Assembly: GCF_041438865.1 (NCBI RefSeq)
Contig: NZ_CP109450.1
Span: 3,203,001 to 3,267,000, forward strand
From: Streptomyces sp. NBC_01471
GTDB lineage: Bacteria; Actinomycetota; Actinomycetes; Streptomycetales; Streptomycetaceae
DNA length: 64,000 nucleotides
Reading direction: 5' to 3'
The position numbers and the translations under genes were made by a program. Below are positions 59,213 through 64,000 of this stretch, one piece after another; the stretch's first letter is position 1, and every line of letters starts with the position of its first letter. Below the pieces are notes generated by a model. That model was not told where the DNA came from, searched no databases, and saw only the letters and a list, made by a program, of their open reading frames with translations.

Positions 59213-59311
59213 TTACTTCTTGTTGCGACGCTGAACGCGGGTGCGCTTGAGCAGCTTGCGGTGCTTCTTCTTAGCCATCCGCTTGCGCCGCTTCTTGATA
59301 ACAGAGCCCAC
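59213..59311 (-). CDS. small ribosomal subunit protein bS22 (AURKAIP1/COX24-like)
   Basis: A 32-residue, very basic peptide from GTG 59311: [20 protein letters not shown] followed by a [11 protein letters not shown] tail. It is conserved in actinobacteria and found in the small ribosomal subunit, where it lies near the decoding region. A GAGGGTAG site is upstream. Confidence 0.92.
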   Translation of the reverse strand: MGSVIKKRRKRMAKKKHRKLLKRTRVQRRNKK

Positions 59312-59442
59312 GACTACCCTCGCTCACTTCTCTTCACTCGGTGCGGGGCGTCTGGGCCCACACGACCTACGTCGGCCTAGCCTACCTGCCGCCGAGTGAG
59401 GGACGTAATCCGAGGGGAACCCCAGACTTCGACCGGACCCCG

Positions 59443-59655
59443 CTAGGCGGTCTGGACCCCCACGAAGGACTCGCGGAGGTATGCGTGCACTGCTTGCTCC
59501 GGGACCCGGAAGGACCTGCCCACCCGGATCGCCGGCAGATGACCGCTGTGCACCAGCCGGTACACGGTCATCTTGGACACTCGCATCACCGAGGCGACTT
59601 CCGCCACGGTCAGGAACCTGACCTCGTTGAGAGGCCTCTCACTCCCAGCAGCCAT
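59443..59655 (-). CDS. BldC-like excisionase-type DNA-binding protein
   Basis: A 70-residue MerR-like/Xis-type winged helix: FLTVAEVASVMRVSKMTVYRLVHSGHLPAIRVGRSFRVPEQAVHAYL (parts). The VSKMTVYRLV recognition helix and the RVGRSFRV wing are clear. It belongs to the BldC-type family of small DNA-binding proteins, but it is not BldC itself by sequence. ATG 59655 has GGTGGG upstream. Confidence 0.88.
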   Translation of the reverse strand: MAAGSERPLNEVRFLTVAEVASVMRVSKMTVYRLVHSGHLPAIRVGRSFRVPEQAVHAYLRESFVGVQTA

Positions 59656-59785
59656 GACCCACCTGAACCTTCCGCACCCGACGGGGCACCGGCTTCCCCT
59701 TCCGGTGACTCTTCGTCGTGGCGCGCTCACTCACCAGACTAGGTGCGGGTGATACGAGTGGGGAAGAGGAGCAACACCCCCTTCC

Positions 59786-60601
59786 CTACTGGGACAGAAG
59801 CGCCCGATTGAGTACATAGCGAGTGAGCGGCCGGTAGAAGTCCGACCGCACGCCGTCGTCGAGCGGAACGGCGACGGAGACCCGCCCCTCCGCCTCGCCG
59901 ACGAACAGCGCGGGATCGTCGGTGTCCGCCAGGCCGATGGCCTCGACCCCTAGCTGACCTGCCCCGCAGACCCATCCGTGGTCGCCGACGACCAACCCGG
60001 GAAGGCCGTGCGAGTCCCCCGCTGCCGCCTCCAGCGCGACCCGGACCGGCAGCGGGGAATGGGTGTGTGCGCCGGGCTCACTTCCGGGCAGCCGCACGCC
60101 GGGTTCGCGCATCAGCGCGACTCCCCGTACGTACTCCAGAAGGTGCGTACGTACGCCGAACCGGGTCGTTATGTCGACACTGCGACCCTGCGCAGGGGTG
60201 AGGACAGTACATCCGGCCGCCGACAAGGCGTCTGCCAGCGCGGCGTAGAAACCGAGCAGCCGATGCGGATGCCCCGTCCCGAACAGCACACTGGCACCAC
60301 ACGCCACAGCCTCGCCGAGCCGCGCCGCGAAGGCGTCGAGCGCGGCCAGCGTCCGCTCCGGGTCGATGACATCGGGCCCCGACACATGGTCCGGATCACC
60401 CGACACCCCGCACCGCTCTGCCATCAGACCCAGCAACTCCGCCTCGTCCCAGGCCCGTTCGGGTTGAATGCCGAGCGTCACCCGCGGATCGCGCGCGGCG
60501 AACAGCCGATAACTGCGCAGGCTCACCTCCCGAGAGGTGGCCACGGGCCCGGCCAGCCGGGCTGCCAACAGATGCGCACGGAGGGCGCCGGTGGTCAACA
60601 C
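59786..60601 (-). CDS. conserved actinobacterial protein, phosphatase-like of unknown activity
   Basis: A 271-residue protein from GTG 60601. A conserved segment is VLFGTGHPHRLLGFYAALADAL, followed by CTVLTPAQGRSVDITTRFGVRT, then LPGLVVGDHGWVCGAGQLGVEAIGLAD and DDGVRSDFYRPLTRYVL. His- and Asp-containing loops (TGHPHR, VGDHGW) suggest a metal or phosphate site. I do not know a verified function. Confidence 0.7.
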   Translation of the reverse strand: MLTTGALRAHLLAARLAGPVATSREVSLRSYRLFAARDPRVTLGIQPERAWDEAELLGLMAERCGVSGDPDHVSGPDVIDPERTLAALDAFAARLGEAVACGASVLFGTGHPHRLLGFYAALADALSAAGCTVLTPAQGRSVDITTRFGVRTHLLEYVRGVALMREPGVRLPGSEPGAHTHSPLPVRVALEAAAGDSHGLPGLVVGDHGWVCGAGQLGVEAIGLADTDDPALFVGEAEGRVSVAVPLDDGVRSDFYRPLTRYVLNRALLSQ

Positions 60602-60701
60602 CCTGCCGATCGTGCCGCACTGCGTACGGGGGCGGGCCGGAACCCGGGATATGCGGCACAGTTGGCGTAACGCCCCGCGAAAACACAGCGGCGGCACTCT
60701 C

Positions 60702-61877
60702 CTAAGCCAGCAGCCCCCGCAGAGGAAACGCCGCCCGCCGAGTGGCCAGCACCGCCTGGTCCAGCCGGTCCGCCGGGTCGTACCCCGCGTCCCACGACCG
60801 CCAGGCCACCGGCCACCGCCCGTCCGTCATCCGCGCGGGCCCCACCCCCCGGGTCCGCGCGTACACCTCGTCCCGCCAGGACGGCGGGATCACCGAATCC
60901 GGATCGATCTCGGCGTGCCCGGCGATCCCCACCAGATGCGTCCACGACCGCGGTACGACGTCGGCCACCGCGTACCCGCCCCCGCCGAGCGCCACCCAGC
61001 GCCCGCCGTCCGCGTACTCGTGGGCCAGCTCATGGCAGGCGACCTGCACCGCGCGCTGGGCGTCCAGCGAGACCGCCAGATGGGCCAGCGGGTCCTCGAA
61101 GTGTGTGTCGGCGCCGTGCTGCGACACCAGTACCTGCGGCCGGAAGTCGGCGAGCAGCTCGGGCACCACCGCGTGGAAGGCCCGCAGCCACCCGGCGTCC
61201 CCGGTGCCGGCCGGCAGCGGGAGGTTGACCGCCGACCCCTCCCCCGCGCCCTCGCCCGTCTCGGTCGGGAAGCCCGTACCGGGAAAGAGCGTCCGGGGGT
61301 GCTCGTGCAGCGAGACGGTCAGCACCCGCGGGTCGTCCCGGAACGCCTCCTGCACCCCGTCCCCGTGGTGCACGTCCACATCGACGTACGCGACCCGCTC
61401 CGCCCCCAGTTCGAGCAGCCGGGCGATGGCCAGGGCTGCGTCGTTGTAGATGCAGAACCCGGAGGCCGCGCCCGGCATCGCGTGGTGCAGCCCGCCCGAG
61501 AAGTTGACCGCGTGGTCCGCGTCGCCGCGCCACACCGCCTCCGCCGCGCCGACCGACTGCCCGGCGATCAGCGCGGAGACCTCGTGCATCCCGGCGAAGG
61601 CCGGGTCGTCGGGCGTCCCCAGACCGTACGAGATGTCCGCCGCCCCGGGATCCGCCGAAGCCGCCCGCACCGCGTCCAGATAGTCCGCCCGGTGCACCAG
61701 GCGCAGGGTCGACTCCCCGGCCGGTCTGGCGGCGACGACATCGACCGCGCCATCGAGTCCGTACGCCCGGACCAGCCCCATGGTCAGTGCGAGCCGCACG
61801 GGATCCATCGGATGGCCGGGCCCGAAGTCATACTTCGTTACTGCTTCGTCCCACATCAACAGTCGGCGGCCGCTCAT
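60702..61877 (-). CDS. acetoin utilization / histone deacetylase family protein (AcuC type)
   Basis: About 391 residues. Class I deacetylase fold: GPGHPMDPVRLALTMGLVRA, VNFSGGLHHAMPGAASGFCIYND (catalytic His pair), YVDVDVHHGDGVQEAF (zinc Asp and His), SQHGADTHFEDPLAHL (third zinc ligand) and VALGGGGYAV. Such AcuC-type enzymes deacetylate proteins such as acetyl-CoA synthetase. The start overlaps the 3' end of the MFS gene by about 50 bp. Confidence 0.9.
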   Translation of the reverse strand: MSGRRLLMWDEAVTKYDFGPGHPMDPVRLALTMGLVRAYGLDGAVDVVAARPAGESTLRLVHRADYLDAVRAASADPGAADISYGLGTPDDPAFAGMHEVSALIAGQSVGAAEAVWRGDADHAVNFSGGLHHAMPGAASGFCIYNDAALAIARLLELGAERVAYVDVDVHHGDGVQEAFRDDPRVLTVSLHEHPRTLFPGTGFPTETGEGAGEGSAVNLPLPAGTGDAGWLRAFHAVVPELLADFRPQVLVSQHGADTHFEDPLAHLAVSLDAQRAVQVACHELAHEYADGGRWVALGGGGYAVADVVPRSWTHLVGIAGHAEIDPDSVIPPSWRDEVYARTRGVGPARMTDGRWPVAWRSWDAGYDPADRLDQAVLATRRAAFPLRGLLA

Positions 61878-63087
61878 GCCGGACACCGTATCGGGCATCG
61901 CCGGAGCCGAACGAGCGGGCGTACACGAGGGTCGCCAGCACGAGCACCATCGGGATGAGCATCGCGCCCCGGTAGTTCCACGCGTCACCGATCGCGCCCA
62001 CCAGCGGCGAGCCGACCAGGAACCCCACGTAGTTGAAGATGTTGAGCCGGGCGATGGCCGCGTCCGAGGCGTGCGGGAACAGCCGCCCGGCGGCCGCGAA
62101 GGTCTGCGGCACGATCACACAGAGCCCGAAGCCCAGCAGGGTGAACCCGAGCATCCCCACCCAGGGACCGGTCGCGGCGGCCACCACACCGAACCCGACA
62201 GCCGCGACGACGGAGCCGAAACGCACCACAGCCACCGCACCGAAGCGACGCACCCCGAAGTCCCCCACCGCCCGGCCCAGCAGCGTGGTGACCATATAGA
62301 CGTTGTACGGGACCGTGGAGAGCTGCTCGGAGCTCCCCAGTACGTCCTGAAGGTATTTGGCACTCCAGTTGGAGACGGTCGAGTCGCCGATATAGGCGAA
62401 GGCCATCACCAGGCACAGCGGCAGCAGCATCTTGAAGACGACAGAACCCCCGGTGGCACCCGCGCCACCGGCCCCGCCGACCGCCTCGGTGCCCACTCCC
62501 GCCCCAGCCGCCCCAGCGGCCTCCCGGGCGTCCGCGTACCAGCGGCTCCCCACCAGGCAGACGGGCAGCAGCACCACGGCGACCGGCCAGTACGAGGTGA
62601 GCAGGGACAGATGCCAGTGCGCCCCGGCCCAGGCGAGCGAGGCGCCGGCGATTCCGCCCAGGCTGTACGCGGCGTGGAACCCGAGCATGATGCTGCGCCC
62701 GTACGCCCGCTGGAGGCTCACCCCCAGCATGTTCATGGAGGCGTCCAGCGCTCCCACGGCGAGCCCGAACACCCCGAGCGAGACGGCCGCCTGCCAGAGC
62801 TCGGTACCGGCCGCGGCACCGAGGAGAGCCAGCAGCACCACGGGCTGCGCCCAGCGCAGCACGGCCGAGGGCCGCACCCGCTTCACGAGCTGCTCGGTGC
62901 CGACGCTGCTGACGCCGGCGAGGACCGGGACCGCGGCGAGGAACACGGGAAGCAGCCCGTCGGATATCCCGTAACGGTCCTGGATGGCGGGGATCCGCGT
63001 CACGAGAAGAGCGAACGCGGCGCCCTGCGCGAAGAAGCTGAGCCCCAGAGAGGCCCGGCCGTGCCGCAGGCGAACATCTGTCGTCAT
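61828..63087 (-). CDS. MFS transporter
   Basis: A 419-residue, 12-helix major facilitator. It has the N-terminal LSFFAQGAAFALLVTRIPAIQDRYG, the middle DASMNMLGVSLQRAYGRSIMLGFHAAYSLGG, and a Gly/Ala-rich central loop (AAGAAGAGVGTEAVGGAGG). This is the YbjJ/fucose-permease-like branch. The substrate is unknown. It lacks an obvious SD before ATG 63087. Confidence 0.88.
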   Translation of the reverse strand: MTTDVRLRHGRASLGLSFFAQGAAFALLVTRIPAIQDRYGISDGLLPVFLAAVPVLAGVSSVGTEQLVKRVRPSAVLRWAQPVVLLALLGAAAGTELWQAAVSLGVFGLAVGALDASMNMLGVSLQRAYGRSIMLGFHAAYSLGGIAGASLAWAGAHWHLSLLTSYWPVAVVLLPVCLVGSRWYADAREAAGAAGAGVGTEAVGGAGGAGATGGSVVFKMLLPLCLVMAFAYIGDSTVSNWSAKYLQDVLGSSEQLSTVPYNVYMVTTLLGRAVGDFGVRRFGAVAVVRFGSVVAAVGFGVVAAATGPWVGMLGFTLLGFGLCVIVPQTFAAAGRLFPHASDAAIARLNIFNYVGFLVGSPLVGAIGDAWNYRGAMLIPMVLVLATLVYARSFGSGDARYGVRHERPPTVDVGRSSNEV

Positions 63088-63128
63088 GGCGGCACAGTAG
63101 GCCCCTCGCCTACCCGTGGGTAGATGGA

Positions 63129-63773
63129 TCAGGCAAGGAGTTGGGGCAGCTGCGACATATTCGAGAAGAAACCGTTCGCCCCGGCAAGCCGCTCGGCGGG
63201 CGTCATCGCCGTGAACCCGTACACATCCATCCCCGCGGCGTGGGCCGCCGCCACCCCGAGAGGGCTGTCCTCGATGACGACGCACCGGTCGGGGGCCACG
63301 CCCATCTGCTGGGCGGCGTGGAGGAACAGGTCGGGCGCCGGCTTGCCCCGGCCGACGTCCTGCACGCTGAAGATCCACTCGTCCTCGAACCACTCGTCCA
63401 GGCCGGCGGCCCGCTGGCCGACCCGGATCCGCTCGTGGGTGCCCGAGGACGCGACGCAGTACGGCACACCCTGGGCGACCAGGTCGCCGAGGACATCGGC
63501 CACTCCGGCGACCGGCTGCAGCTCGGTCTCGAAGGCGGCGAAGACACGGGCGTGCAGGGTCTCGTCGAAGTCGTCGGGAAGCCGCTGTCCGCTCCGCTCC
63601 AGGATGGTGTCGTGCACCCGGTGCACGGCGGCACCCATGTAGTCGCGGAGGGACTCGTCGTACGACGTGGGGTGTCCCAGTTCTGTCAGGTACCCCGCGA
63701 GGATGGTGTTGGAGATCGGCTCACTGTCCACAAGGACGCCGTCGTTGTCGAAGATGACCAGGTCGTAGCGCAT
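63129..63773 (-). CDS. HAD-IA phosphatase
   Basis: A 214-residue HAD hydrolase, paralogous in layout to the one at 33.8 kb. It has motif I VIFDNDGVLVDSEP, motif II CVASSGTHERI, motif III Lys in GKPAPDLFLHAAQ and motif IV CVVIEDSPLGVAAA. The C1 cap has a LRDYMGAAVHRVHDTI helix. The substrate is probably a sugar phosphate. It lies downstream of the rRNA operon, separated by the intrinsic terminator. Confidence 0.9.
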   Translation of the reverse strand: MRYDLVIFDNDGVLVDSEPISNTILAGYLTELGHPTSYDESLRDYMGAAVHRVHDTILERSGQRLPDDFDETLHARVFAAFETELQPVAGVADVLGDLVAQGVPYCVASSGTHERIRVGQRAAGLDEWFEDEWIFSVQDVGRGKPAPDLFLHAAQQMGVAPDRCVVIEDSPLGVAAAHAAGMDVYGFTAMTPAERLAGANGFFSNMSQLPQLLA

Positions 63774-63796
63774 ACCCTGACCATAAACGCAAAAAT

Positions 63797-63833
63797 GCCT
63801 CAGTCCCGGACCATAACGGTCCGGGACTGAGGC
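63797..63833 (-). terminator. rRNA operon intrinsic terminator
   Basis: GCCTCAGTCCCGGACC/GGTCCGGGACTGAGGC, 16-bp perfect stem with a 5-nt loop, followed on the minus strand by ATTTTTG. A textbook rho-independent terminator after the 5S rRNA. Confidence 0.93.
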
Positions 63834-63841
63834 TAAAAATT

Positions 63842-63960
63842 GTTCGGCGGCGTCCTACTCTCCCACAGGGTCCCCCCTGCAGTACCATCGGCGCTGAAAG
63901 GCTTAGCTTCCGGGTTCGGAATGTAACCGGGCGTTTCCCTAACGCAATGACCACCGAAAC
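63842..63960 (-). rRNA. rrf: 5S ribosomal RNA
   Basis: The minus strand begins GTTTCGGTGGTCATTGCGTT and ends with the matching CGCCGCCGAAC(A), the helix I partners of 5S rRNA. The internal AACCCGGAAGCTAAGCC and GATGGTACTGCAGGGGG are typical of Streptomyces 5S. About 119 nt. The 23S lies beyond the right edge, and 63961-64000 is 23S-5S spacer. Confidence 0.95.
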
Positions 63961-64000
63961 ACTATGAAATTAACCAACACCGGATAACAACACGGTCGTT

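Noticed and set aside
1..64000. tRNA genes, CRISPR arrays, integrase or transposase genes
   Set aside because: None could be recognised on either strand. The only structural RNA seen is the 5S rRNA.
63961..64000. 3' end of 23S rRNA
   Set aside because: The last 40 bases read as AT-rich 23S-5S spacer. The conserved 23S terminus is not reached.

Overview
The window is high-GC actinobacterial chromosome, almost certainly Streptomyces. Support comes from very strong G/C bias at third codon positions, frequent GTG starts, developmental genes (a bldN sigma-factor gene with its rsbN anti-sigma gene), a rex-hemA-hemC-hemD redox/heme operon, a class I lysyl-tRNA synthetase, DUF397/DUF3558/DUF5753/DUF6879 proteins, and a Streptomyces-type 5S rRNA at the right edge. 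No tRNA, CRISPR array, transposase or integrase gene was found.

Layout. 1-3.2 kb: the 3' part of a large regulatory/NTPase-like gene with a membrane-anchored solute-binding-like partner, then an SRPBCC gene. 3.3-11 kb (minus strand): hemL, a histidine phosphatase, a polysaccharide-deacetylase lipoprotein and a system II cytochrome c maturation operon (ResA-like thioredoxin, ccdA, resB, ccsB). 11-23.8 kb: mixed genes including a mycothiol-isomerase-like protein divergent from an AraC regulator, an NAD(P)-binding protein, a Mut7-C RNase, MarR/YnfA, an SDR, rtcB, two DUF3558 lipoproteins, a DUF2637 (SpdB-like) protein, and a LuxR regulator divergent from a secreted beta/gamma-crystallin (I36) protein. 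23.9-27.7 kb: lysS and argS, head to head. 27.7-37.1 kb: accessory metabolic and regulatory genes, with clear paired operators for TetR and MarR regulators.

37.07-41.63 kb is the most unusual part. The two ends look like remnants of a classic Streptomyces ATP-binding / XRE / DUF397 locus. Between them lies about 4.3 kb of foreign-looking material: an I36-like gene with an in-frame TGA, an XRE(DUF5753)-DUF6879-86 aa operon, and a divergent set of tiny ORFs with a glycine-rich-domain-like protein and a tail-anchored protein. 41.6-46.3 kb: a maltokinase-cap-like protein, a second deacetylase, an MmyB-like regulator with a hydrolase, and a MarR/VOC pair with two matching operators.

46.3-52.5 kb (minus strand): rex, hemA, hemC and hemD in 4-bp-overlapping order followed by hemB. 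A near-perfect Rex operator precedes rex, so tetrapyrrole synthesis is probably tied to NADH/NAD+. Together with hemL and the cytochrome c maturation genes at the left, the window holds much of the heme supply and c-type cytochrome pathway. 52.7-63.8 kb: a glutaredoxin-like protein, an HAD-IB hydrolase, bldN-rsbN, an acyltransferase and NAD-epimerase pair, the 32-residue bS22, a BldC-like DNA-binding protein, a conserved protein, an AcuC-type deacetylase, an MFS transporter and an HAD phosphatase. The window closes with an rRNA terminator and a 5S rRNA gene on the minus strand.
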